NCBI GenBank assembly: GCA_946886245.1
Contig: CAMPIF010000212.1
Coordinates: 1-7,333, forward strand
Origin: Ectopseudomonas composti
GTDB lineage: Bacteria > Pseudomonadota > Gammaproteobacteria > Pseudomonadales > Pseudomonadaceae
DNA length: 7,333 nt
Direction of reading: 5' to 3'
Made by a program: the position numbers and the translations under genes. The notes under the pieces were generated by a model that saw nothing but the letters and a program-made list of their open reading frames with translations, was not told the origin of the DNA and searched no databases. This document shows, piece by piece, positions 1 to 5,703 of this stretch (position 1 is the first letter of the stretch; the number at the start of each line of letters is the position of its first letter).

Positions 1-308
1 GCGACTGGCTGCTGCGCCGCCAGCGCGCGAAACAGCACGAGCGCCAGCGCCTGCTGATCCTCACCGATGGCCGCCTGCGCGACTGGCCAACGCTCGCGCC
101 GCTGCCGTGTCCGACCCTGCTGCTCGACACCGAACGCGCGCCCATCCGCCTGGGCCGCGCCCGCCAGCTGGCGCAGGCGCTACAGGCCGAGTACCACCAT
201 ATCGATGATCTACTGCCTGTAGGAGCCGCGGGGGCGCCTAGCCTCGCGGGCGATCATCGCCGGCAAGCCGGCTCCTACGGGTTGTCCGTTACCTGGAGAA
301 CCCCATGA
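1..308 (+). CDS. C-terminal part of a von Willebrand A domain (ChlD-like chelatase-associated) protein, 5'-truncated
   Basis: The frame that starts at base 3 is open from the window edge to a TGA at 306-308 (101 residues visible). The visible part reads RQRLLILTDGRLRDWPTL and then a leucine-rich strand with LLLDTE, followed by RLGRARQLAQAL and YHHIDDLLP. The hydrophobic strand ending in TDG, then a further strand and a terminal helix, is the pattern of the last third of VWA domains in the ChlD/BchD-like proteins that accompany magnesium- or cobalt-chelatase AAA+ subunits. In pseudomonads such genes lie beside cobN and other cob genes, and cobF follows directly here, so a role in cobalt insertion is inferred. 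The last 30 or so residues come from a REP element, not from the domain. The stop overlaps the cobF ATG (ATGA), which suggests translational coupling. The MIDAS motif would lie upstream of the window, so metal binding cannot be judged. Confidence 0.72.
   Translation, partial: DWLLRRQRAKQHERQRLLILTDGRLRDWPTLAPLPCPTLLLDTERAPIRLGRARQLAQALQAEYHHIDDLLPVGAAGAPSLAGDHRRQAGSYGLSVTWRTP
219..278. repeat. REP-like element (inverted-repeat pair) inside the VWA gene 3' end
   Basis: GTAGGAGCCG (219-228) and its exact reverse complement CGGCTCCTAC (269-278) enclose GC-rich DNA. Inside are two further short dyads: GCGAT-C-ATCGC (250-260) and GCCGGC-AA-GCCGGC (259-272). The outer arms and the GCCGGCAAGCCGGCTCCTAC core match the usual style of Pseudomonas REP sequences. 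The element normally lies between genes; here it is read through in frame by the VWA gene and ends 17 bases before the cobF ribosome binding site. Confidence 0.8.
295..298 (+). promoter_or_regulatory. Ribosome binding site of cobF
   Basis: GGAG lies six bases before the ATG at 305. This supports that start and lies in the last codons of the upstream gene, as expected for a coupled pair. Confidence 0.7.
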
Positions 309-1072
309 AAACCCTGCTGCTGGTCGGCATCGGCGCCGGCGACCCGGACTACATCACCTTCCAGGCGATCAAGGCGCTGCGTCGCAGCGACGTGATCTTT
401 CTGATGGACAAGGGCGCGGCCAAGCACAAGCTCAACGCCTTGCGCCGGGAGATCTGCGCACGCTTTCTCGACGGTCACACACCGCGTTTCGTCGAAGGCC
501 AGCAGCCGGAACGTGAACGCGATGCCGCCGACTACCGCGCCAGCGTCGATGAACTCAACCGTGACAAGCAGGCGGTATTCGAGCAACTGATCGACGAGCA
601 GATGGCCGATGGCGAGACGGCGGCCTTCATGGTCTGGGGCGACCCGTCGCTGTACGACAGCAGCATCCGCATCATCGAAGCCATCGCCGCGCGGCGCAGT
701 GATTTCACCTACGACGTCATTCCCGGTATCACCAGCCTGCAGGCGCTGACCGCGCGTCATCGCATCCCGCTCAACAGCATTGGCCGCGCCGTGGAAATCA
801 CCACCGGCCGCCTGCTCGCCGAAGGCTGGCCGCAGGGCATGGACAGCGTGGCGGTGATGCTCGATGCCAAGGACAGCTACCGCCGCTTCGTTGGCCACGG
901 CCTGCATATCTACTGGGGCGCCTACGTCGGCACCACCGATGAAATCCTCATCGCCGGCCCGCTGGACGAAGTGGCCGAACGCATCGCCACCACCCGCGCC
1001 GAGGCGCGGGAGCGCAATGGCTGGATCATGGACAGTTATTTGTTGAGAAAGGAAGGTGCGGCGCAGGGGTGA
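305..1072 (+). CDS. cobF: Precorrin-6A synthase (deacetylating), CobF
   Basis: This is an S-adenosylmethionine-dependent methyltransferase of the aerobic cobalamin pathway. It methylates C-1 of precorrin-5 and removes the acetyl group, giving precorrin-6A and acetate in the cytoplasm. The 255-residue length is usual for CobF. It shows the tetrapyrrole methylase pattern: an N-terminal strand with GIGAGDPD (residues 8-15), the central WGDPSLYDS (111-119), and IPGITSLQAL (139-148) before the C-terminal domain. The deacetylating class is recognised from overall resemblance (start MKTLLLVGIGAGDPDYIT, late LLAEGWPQGMDSVAVMLDAK), since the shared methylase motifs alone do not separate CobF from CobI, CobJ or CobM. 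The start at 305 has a good GGAG site and overlaps the stop of the upstream VWA gene, so the two are probably one operon. It is the last gene of the block, followed by a REP-like hairpin and a convergent gene. Confidence 0.93.
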   Translation: MKTLLLVGIGAGDPDYITFQAIKALRRSDVIFLMDKGAAKHKLNALRREICARFLDGHTPRFVEGQQPERERDAADYRASVDELNRDKQAVFEQLIDEQMADGETAAFMVWGDPSLYDSSIRIIEAIAARRSDFTYDVIPGITSLQALTARHRIPLNSIGRAVEITTGRLLAEGWPQGMDSVAVMLDAKDSYRRFVGHGLHIYWGAYVGTTDEILIAGPLDEVAERIATTRAEARERNGWIMDSYLLRKEGAAQG

Positions 1073-1082
1073 GGTCAGAAGC

Positions 1083-1108
1083 GGTGGACAAGAAGAGCGT
1101 TGTCCACC
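1083..1108. repeat. REP-like hairpin downstream of cobF
   Basis: GGTGGACAA (1083-1091) pairs perfectly with TTGTCCACC (1100-1108) across an 8-base loop. It is followed by CCTACG and then a small dyad CGTGC-TT-GCACG (1112-1123). There is no T-tract, so it is not a classical Rho-independent terminator, although it may still stabilise or end the cobF transcript. The type ending CCACCCTACG is familiar as an intergenic repeat of several pseudomonads; copy number in this genome could not be checked. Confidence 0.65.
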
Positions 1109-1197
1109 CTACGTGCTTGCACGACTGTCGCAACAGAATCTACAATTCATCTCAAATGGACTGGGGGTTCCCGGTCGGCGTCATGGCCTCGGTGCGA

Positions 1198-2067
1198 TCA
1201 CCGGGGCCTTTCGCTTTCTAGGGGCGGATGAATTTTCAGGCCCCATCCTTCGAAGCCAACACCTACCCGCATACGACCGCCGCTGCAGAAGAACTTTCGA
1301 GTCAGTAAATCGAAGGCACGATTCGGCTGGTCAGGCTTGACCACTGATAGCCCGATAGGTCGCGCAACGAGATCAGCCAATTGTAGGCCTGATGAGTTGG
1401 TTTTCTTGTCGGCGAATACGATCTCGAAGGGTAGCGCTCTGCCAAACTTGTTTTCGCCAGCACAAACGCGGCGAAATTCTAATTCAAGCTCGTTATCTTC
1501 ACGTTTTCCTCGGCACTCTACGACTACATGTGTGGTCGTGCCTTCCTGGCCTTTTTCTTCTACCAGTTCGTAGAGCGTTTCCAGACAAAATCCAAGGGCC
1601 AGATGGTATGGGTTGCTGCTGCGCTCACGCAGCCTGTGCTTATCAATGATGCAACCGATCAGGATGAAATTGCTGGTTTCAATAATGCTGGTTAGCTCGT
1701 TGAGAAACTGCTCTTTGTGTTGCCGGCTGTCGAACCTGAATCGACCTTTCTCCTTGCGGATATCCGTTTCGTGGAGCACCACGAGGTCATGGCCGAAATG
1801 CTTGAACTTGAATGCCTCGATTGAGGGAACGACACGCTGCGCATAGTGGTTCTTGTGGAAGACGCAGAAGGCGAGGACGAAAACCGGGTAATTAGGGTCG
1901 ATACTTTCCAATCCGTGATCGCCGCTTTCGTCTACATAAACGACAAATTTACTGAACTGCTTTTCAGGCAGTTCTCGTTCGACTGGCGCGATAGGTGTTT
2001 CCGCTGAAGCGGGGAATAGCCGTAACTGTCCTGGCTGTGGAGAGGTCTGATCGTTTTTATCTGTCAT
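1198..2067 (-). CDS. DUF3800 domain-containing protein of unknown function
   Basis: A 289-residue protein assigned to DUF3800 by the strand FVVYVDESGDHG (residues 41-52) with the family's conserved Asp-Glu pair (D46, E47), by HETD (99-102), by a strand THVVVECRG with E184, and by GLQLADLVA (227-235). No signal peptide or membrane segment is visible, so it is probably cytoplasmic. Residues 1-38 are polar and proline-rich, and include QLRLF (14-18), which fits the sliding-clamp-binding consensus. The frame is open further upstream to an ATG at 2247, but that extension overlaps the 3' end of the receptor gene and looks non-native. The start at 2067 has a weak AGG six bases upstream and begins the typical N-terminus MTDKNDQTSP. 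Codon use (TTA, CTA, AAA, TCT, ACA early on) and GC (30 of 60 in bases 1381-1440) are unlike the neighbours, which suggests recent acquisition. The molecular function is not known; an RNase H-like hydrolase fold is only a guess from acidic-residue spacing. Confidence 0.85.
   Translation of the reverse strand: MTDKNDQTSPQPGQLRLFPASAETPIAPVERELPEKQFSKFVVYVDESGDHGLESIDPNYPVFVLAFCVFHKNHYAQRVVPSIEAFKFKHFGHDLVVLHETDIRKEKGRFRFDSRQHKEQFLNELTSIIETSNFILIGCIIDKHRLRERSSNPYHLALGFCLETLYELVEEKGQEGTTTHVVVECRGKREDNELELEFRRVCAGENKFGRALPFEIVFADKKTNSSGLQLADLVARPIGLSVVKPDQPNRAFDLLTRKFFCSGGRMRVGVGFEGWGLKIHPPLESERPR
2014..2028 (-). other. Candidate sliding-clamp (DnaN) binding motif QLRLF in the DUF3800 protein
   Basis: These five codons (CAG TTA CGG CTA TTC) encode QLRLF at residues 14-18 of the DUF3800 protein. 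They lie in a short tail with Pro and Gln on both sides, ahead of the folded domain. The bacterial beta-clamp binding pentapeptide has consensus QL(S/D)LF, and the first, second, fourth and fifth positions match. A five-residue match can arise by chance. Confidence 0.4.
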
Positions 2068-2078
2068 CCGTAGCCTGC

Positions 2079-2115
2079 TTATACGATGTCTCACTCGATA
2101 GTAGCAGTCGTATAA
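2079..2115. promoter_or_regulatory. 8-bp inverted repeat upstream of the DUF3800 gene (candidate operator)
   Basis: TTATACGA (2079-2086) and TCGTATAA (2108-2115) are exact reverse complements separated by 21 bases, all within the 70-bp gap between the receptor stop and the DUF3800 start. On the minus strand the promoter-proximal arm contains TATAAG, which could serve as a -10 element 12 bases before the ATG; that would give a very short leader. No convincing -35 box is seen. Confidence 0.35.
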
Positions 2116-2137
2116 CGACAGGCCTCGGCTCTGCCTC

Positions 2138-4294
2138 TTACAACCAACTCCAGGAAACCCCCGTATACACCCCAAACCCTTCCCCGGGCGTGGAGCGCGC
2201 CACGTCTGCGCCGTTGTCGTCATAGCCCGGCGTAACGGTGGCTGCATAGCGTTTGTCGGTCAGGTTGCGCAGGTCGAGCCAGGCTTGCCAGTCGTCTTTC
2301 GGTGAGGCGTAGCCGAGGGTGGCGCCGAAGGTGGCGTAGGCATCGGCGTAGTAGGAGTTGGCGTAATCCACCGTGACCTTCGAGGCGTACTGGCTGTTGA
2401 GGCCGGCGTAGAAGCCGCTCGGGTGGTCGTAGCGCAGTTCGGCCTGGTAGTAGTGGCGTGGCAGGCCAGGCAGGCGGTTGTCGCCGAATGCGTCGTCGCC
2501 TTCGTAGTGGAAGTCGCTGAAGGTGTAGGCCTGGCGCAGGCTCAGGGCGCCAGCGGCGCCACCTTGCCACAGCGGGCTGGTAAGGCCTGCTTCGATGCCC
2601 TGATGCACGGTGGGGCTGGCGTTGGATTCGGCGAAGACGTTGGGCTCGATCTCGACGGTGAGCAGTTCATGGCGCACCTGCGAGTAGTAGTAGGTCAGCT
2701 CCCACTGGCCCAGCGCGGAATCACCGCGCCCGCCGACCTCGAAGGTGGTGGTGGTCTGGTTGTCCAGGCTGATGGCAGCGCGCTGGCGCGCGGCATAGGG
2801 CTGCGTGGTGGTGCTGGAGAAGCGCAGTGGCGAGCCCCAGAGCATCGACCAGGCATGCGGCGGTTCCACTGAACGGCTGATGTTGCCGTACAGCTGCACC
2901 TCGGGGTTGAGCTGATAGCGCAGGCCGATACGTGGCGCGTAGTCCCAGGTGCTTTCGTCGAGCTTGTCGTCGTTGGCTGGCCAGGTCACCTGCACGTCGC
3001 GGCGGGTATGGATCAGCGCCAGGCCGCTGGTCAGCCACAGGTCAGGCGTCAGCTCCAGCTCGTTGCCGATGTGCAGCACGCTGTCCGAGCCCAGGTGCTC
3101 GTAGGCGCGCATCAGGGTGCCGGCCGGATAAGTGACTGTTCCGCCAACAGGTCCCACGGTAATCGGCAACGCTGCGGTCTCTTTCGCTTTGCTGCTCGGC
3201 AGGTTGGTGGTACTGCGCCAGCCGATGGTGGTGCTGCTGTTGAGCCCGAACAGGGTATGCCGGCGCGTGTAATTCAGGCTGCCACTGACATCGCTGTAGT
3301 CCACGCGAATACGGTAGGCGCCGCCTCGGTAGGCGGTCTCGGTGATATCCATGGGGTAGTGGTGATAGGCCAGGCCGGCGACCAGGGTGGCGTCGTCGTC
3401 GATGCGCCAGGTGGTCTTGTTGGCCAGCCAGGTGCTGCCGGGCTGGTCACGGTGGGCGTCGATGCGCAGGTTGGCCGCAGCGGCCTGGCGTGGGTCGTCC
3501 TTGAGTTGCGCCTTGCTCAGGCGGCCGGGCGTTTCGTGCTCGGTTTCGCGGTAGCGCAGGTAGAAGCGCGTCTCCAGATTCTCGTTGAGCCGATAGCCGA
3601 AGTTGCCGGCGACGCCTTTGCCCGTGCCCGATGAGTGATCCTGAAAACCGTCGGTGTGGCTGTCGGTGAGGGCGAGGTAATAGTCGAAATCGCCCAGCAC
3701 CTGACCGGAAGCGATGTTGCGTTTCTGGTAGCCACGGCTGCCGGTTTCATAGCGCAGTTGCAGCTTGGGCGCGGTGTAGCCGGTGTGGGTGATGTAGTCG
3801 ATGGCGCCGCCCAGAGCCAGCGAGCCGCGATCGAAGCCATTGGCGCCACGCAGCACTTCAGCGCGACTTATCCACAGGGGTTCCAGCAGCTCATAGGGCG
3901 TGCCGCCAGAGCCGGTCAGCGGCAGACCGTCGAGCAGGATATGGGTGCCGGAGGCATGCGAGCCGGGGCCACGGTTGATGCCCGAGCCGCGCACGCTGAT
4001 CTTGACGCCCTCGTTGCCGGGCGACTGCGCATAGACGCCCGGCTGGTAGGCCAGCACGTCGGCGACGCCGGCCACGCGGCCCTGCTCGACCTTGTCCATG
4101 TCCACCAGGTTGGTGGCGCCGGGGACCTGTTTCAGCGCTTCCTGCGCGGCCTCGATTTCGCTCAGCGGTGCGCCACTGATTTGCATGGCGTCCAGTTGCA
4201 TGGGCTGCTGAGCCAGGGCGATTGGCGCTGCCAGGCAGTTGAAGGTCAGCAGGGCCAGGCGGGCCGGTCGAGCGTATAGCGGCTGGGGCAACAT
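2138..4294 (-). CDS. TonB-dependent outer-membrane receptor
   Basis: A 718-residue gated outer-membrane transporter that takes up a large chelate (ferric siderophore, haem, citrate or corrinoid) using TonB-ExbBD energy. Residues 1-28 form a signal peptide (Arg at 9 and 12, hydrophobic LALLTF..., cleavage expected after ALA at 26-28). A TonB-box-like LDAMQISGA follows at 34-42 (weak). The plug has the family signatures: DVLAYQPGVYAQ, then VKISVRGSG, HILLDGLPLTG, and AEVLRGANGFDRGSLALGGAIDYIT, ending near residue 170. The rest is alternating aromatic/polar strand sequence typical of the 22-strand barrel, ending in GVSWSWL. There is no N-terminal secretin/TonB (STN) signalling domain, so it does not itself work through an anti-sigma factor. 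The start at 4294 has a weak GGA nine bases or so upstream. The substrate is not identifiable from sequence. Nearness to cobF allows a corrinoid role, but the opposite strand and intervening gene argue against a shared operon. Confidence 0.93.
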   Translation of the reverse strand: MLPQPLYARPARLALLTFNCLAAPIALAQQPMQLDAMQISGAPLSEIEAAQEALKQVPGATNLVDMDKVEQGRVAGVADVLAYQPGVYAQSPGNEGVKISVRGSGINRGPGSHASGTHILLDGLPLTGSGGTPYELLEPLWISRAEVLRGANGFDRGSLALGGAIDYITHTGYTAPKLQLRYETGSRGYQKRNIASGQVLGDFDYYLALTDSHTDGFQDHSSGTGKGVAGNFGYRLNENLETRFYLRYRETEHETPGRLSKAQLKDDPRQAAAANLRIDAHRDQPGSTWLANKTTWRIDDDATLVAGLAYHHYPMDITETAYRGGAYRIRVDYSDVSGSLNYTRRHTLFGLNSSTTIGWRSTTNLPSSKAKETAALPITVGPVGGTVTYPAGTLMRAYEHLGSDSVLHIGNELELTPDLWLTSGLALIHTRRDVQVTWPANDDKLDESTWDYAPRIGLRYQLNPEVQLYGNISRSVEPPHAWSMLWGSPLRFSSTTTQPYAARQRAAISLDNQTTTTFEVGGRGDSALGQWELTYYYSQVRHELLTVEIEPNVFAESNASPTVHQGIEAGLTSPLWQGGAAGALSLRQAYTFSDFHYEGDDAFGDNRLPGLPRHYYQAELRYDHPSGFYAGLNSQYASKVTVDYANSYYADAYATFGATLGYASPKDDWQAWLDLRNLTDKRYAATVTPGYDDNGADVARSTPGEGFGVYTGVSWSWL

Positions 4295-4332
4295 GCGAAG
4301 GTTCCATTGAGCGGGCTACGAGTCTGTCTGAT

Positions 4333-4373
4333 GGATGACGCAGGCGATTCGTCACCATCGCCCGCCACCCTAC
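4333..4373. repeat. Degenerate REP-like dyad upstream of the receptor gene
   Basis: The 119-bp gap between the azoreductase and receptor genes holds GGCGAT (4343-4348) facing ATCGCC (4357-4362). An alternative overlapping pairing is TGACG (4336-4340) with CGTCA (4350-4354). Both are followed by CCACCCTAC (4365-4373), the same nine bases that end the hairpin after cobF (1104-1112). I read this as a decayed copy of that repeat. The gap shows no AT-rich Fur-box-like sequence. Confidence 0.4.
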
Positions 4374-4413
4374 AGAATCCTTCGTTCAGATGCCTGACGT
4401 GTTGCCAGCCGTT

Positions 4414-5031
4414 TCACTCGGCAGCGAAAAACGCGGCTACCTGTGACTGCGCCACGGCGCGGGCTTCCAGCAGGGCCTGCTCACCTCTGGCGGTACCCTC
4501 CACACAGAAGAAGTGCATGTTCCTGAGGCCCACCGTGGCCAGGGCCGCCTGCAGGTAGGGGCGCAGGAAGTCTGGCTGCCGCGCCTGCTCGCCGTTGATC
4601 AGCCCGCCTGAGGCCAATGCCACGTACACCGGGCGATCACGTAGCAGGCCAACCTTGCCTTGCGGTGTGCCGTTGAATGTCATGCGAATCCGCACGATGT
4701 GATCGACCCAGGCCTTGAGTGTCGAGGGGACGGTGTAGTTGTGCATGGGGGTGGCGATCAGCAGCACATCTGCTTCGTCGAGCTGACGGATCAGCTCGGA
4801 GGAGCGGCGCAGGGCGCTGCCGGGCTCTGTCTGGTCACTGTCAGAGGGAGACGCCAGAGCCATGGCATAGTCCCGATCGACATGTTGCAGATCGTTGAGG
4901 TCGACGTCCTGCACTGCCAGTGAGTGCCGGCCAGCGAGGCCGTCGAGCACCAGGTGAGACAGACGCAGGCTTTCTGATTCAGCGCCACGCGGGCTGCTGA
5001 TCAGGCGCAGTACACGGATAGCTGCAGGCAT
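4414..5031 (-). CDS. azoR: FMN-dependent NADH-azoreductase family protein (flavodoxin-like fold)
   Basis: A 205-residue cytoplasmic flavoprotein of the AzoR/NQO-like family, expected to pass two electrons from NAD(P)H via FMN to quinones or azo compounds. Visible features are the FMN phosphate-binding loop SSPRG at residues 12-16, the core family signature PMHNYTVPSTLKAWVDHIVR starting at 95 (AzoR proteins usually have PMYNF at this point), TF at 118-119, and ASGG at 140-143. The family is usually about 200 residues. Two starts are possible. The ATG at 5031 has AGAGG eight bases upstream and gives the common short N-terminus. The ATG at 5058 would add nine residues and overlaps the stop of the AhpD-like gene (TGATG) but has no clear binding site. 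I prefer 5031. It is the second gene of a pair with the AhpD-like gene and is likely co-transcribed. The family call is firm; the natural substrate and the symbol are less so. Confidence 0.85.
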   Translation of the reverse strand: MPAAIRVLRLISSPRGAESESLRLSHLVLDGLAGRHSLAVQDVDLNDLQHVDRDYAMALASPSDSDQTEPGSALRRSSELIRQLDEADVLLIATPMHNYTVPSTLKAWVDHIVRIRMTFNGTPQGKVGLLRDRPVYVALASGGLINGEQARQPDFLRPYLQAALATVGLRNMHFFCVEGTARGEQALLEARAVAQSQVAAFFAAE

Positions 5032-5057
5032 GGGCGTAACCTCTGCGGAGCAAGGCA

Positions 5058-5537
5058 TCAGGCCAGGCCGGCCTTGTCCAGGCCGTACTGCTTGTCGGCG
5101 GAGCCAGGCAGGTTACGGAAGGCCACGCTCAGACGATTCCAGCCATTGATGGCGACCACCAGGAAGCTCAGCTCCGACAGTTCCTGCTCGGAGAACTGCT
5201 CGCGCACGCTGGCGTAGATGTTATCGGACACGCCATGCGGTGACAGTTGGGTCAGGGCTTCCGTCCACTCCAGTGCGGCGCGCTCCTGCTCGGAGAACAG
5301 CGGCGATTCGCGCCAGACGGCGACATGGTGCAGACGCAGCTCGCGCTCGCCATGGATCTTCGCTTCCTTCACGTGCATGTCGACGCAGAAGGCGCAGCCA
5401 TTGATCTGCGAGGCACGCAGCATGACCAGGTGAGCCAGCGGCGCGAGGAATGGGCTGCGGGTCAGCAGCATGGAGAATTCGGCGTACTTGCCGGAGGCCT
5501 TGGGAGAGAGTGCAAAGTAGTCGAGGCGCTGGCTCAT
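5058..5537 (-). CDS. Carboxymuconolactone decarboxylase / AhpD-family protein
   Basis: A 159-residue all-helical protein of the AhpD-like superfamily. The active-site pattern ASQINGCAFCVDMH (residues 42-55) holds the redox pair C48 and C51 and H55, i.e. the CxxCxxxH arrangement of alkylhydroperoxidase AhpD. The following helix, with SEQERAALEWTEALT (82-96), is also characteristic. The intact cysteines point to a thiol-based peroxidase or disulfide reductase, not a true decarboxylase; this is inferred from the family. The frame is open as far as 5771, but the upstream part is unrelated to the family. ATGs at 5546, 5543 and 5537 are close together. I chose 5537 because it gives the usual MSQRLDY beginning and has GGA eight bases upstream. 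The azoR-like gene starts one base into or 27 bases past its stop, so the two form an operon that fits peroxide or quinone stress. Confidence 0.88.
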   Translation of the reverse strand: MSQRLDYFALSPKASGKYAEFSMLLTRSPFLAPLAHLVMLRASQINGCAFCVDMHVKEAKIHGERELRLHHVAVWRESPLFSEQERAALEWTEALTQLSPHGVSDNIYASVREQFSEQELSELSFLVVAINGWNRLSVAFRNLPGSADKQYGLDKAGLA

Positions 5538-5593
5538 GGTCATCATCCGTATGCGAGGTGAGAAGAAACCGATGCCCCTCTGCAACTGGCAGA

Positions 5594-5634
5594 ACCACTG
5601 TGGCCCGGTGAGGACGAATGTACGCAGCAGTGGT
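5594..5634. promoter_or_regulatory. Dyad in the gap between the LysR and AhpD-like genes
   Basis: ACCACTG (5594-5600) and CAGTGGT (5628-5634) are exact reverse complements 27 bases apart, and the left arm is part of a smaller CCAC-T-GTGG palindrome (5595-5603). The 166-bp gap (5538-5703) is also AT-richer and contains ATTC-TTGC-GAAT (5651-5662) and a direct repeat GATCCA (5646-5651, 5670-5675). It probably carries the promoter of the AhpD/azoR pair, but I cannot identify -35 and -10 boxes. Confidence 0.25.
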
Positions 5635-5703
5635 CTAGCCACATAGATCCATTCTTGCGAATTTTTACTGATCCACTTTCTCGGCGTTTGACATATCGCG
5701 ACC

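Noticed and set aside
275..907. Minus-strand open frame (210 codons) opposite cobF
   Set aside because: cobF has full family motifs on the other strand; this frame has no recognisable domain and its composition matches a reverse-frame artefact.
1083..1112. Rho-independent terminator after cobF
   Set aside because: The stem is good but no T-tract follows on either strand; a REP-like repeat explains it better.
2068..2247. N-terminal extension of the DUF3800 protein by 60 residues to the ATG at 2247
   Set aside because: It would overlap the last 110 bases of the receptor gene in another frame, is Arg/Gly-rich with no family similarity, and the ATG at 2067 starts a plausible tail.
3008..4279. 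Two + strand open frames (208 and 214 codons) opposite the receptor gene
   Set aside because: They mirror the receptor coding sequence and are rich in Ala/Gly/Val/Gln without domain features; the receptor reading is unambiguous.
4205..4294. Lipoprotein signal in the receptor (Cys at residue 20)
   Set aside because: The residues before the Cys (LTFN) do not make a lipobox, and a standard cleavage site ALA-QQ follows.
5688..5693. Perfect TTGACA on the + strand
   Set aside because: No -10-like hexamer occurs 16-18 bases downstream (TGGGGA at 17) and it would drive transcription antisense to the LysR gene; taken as chance.
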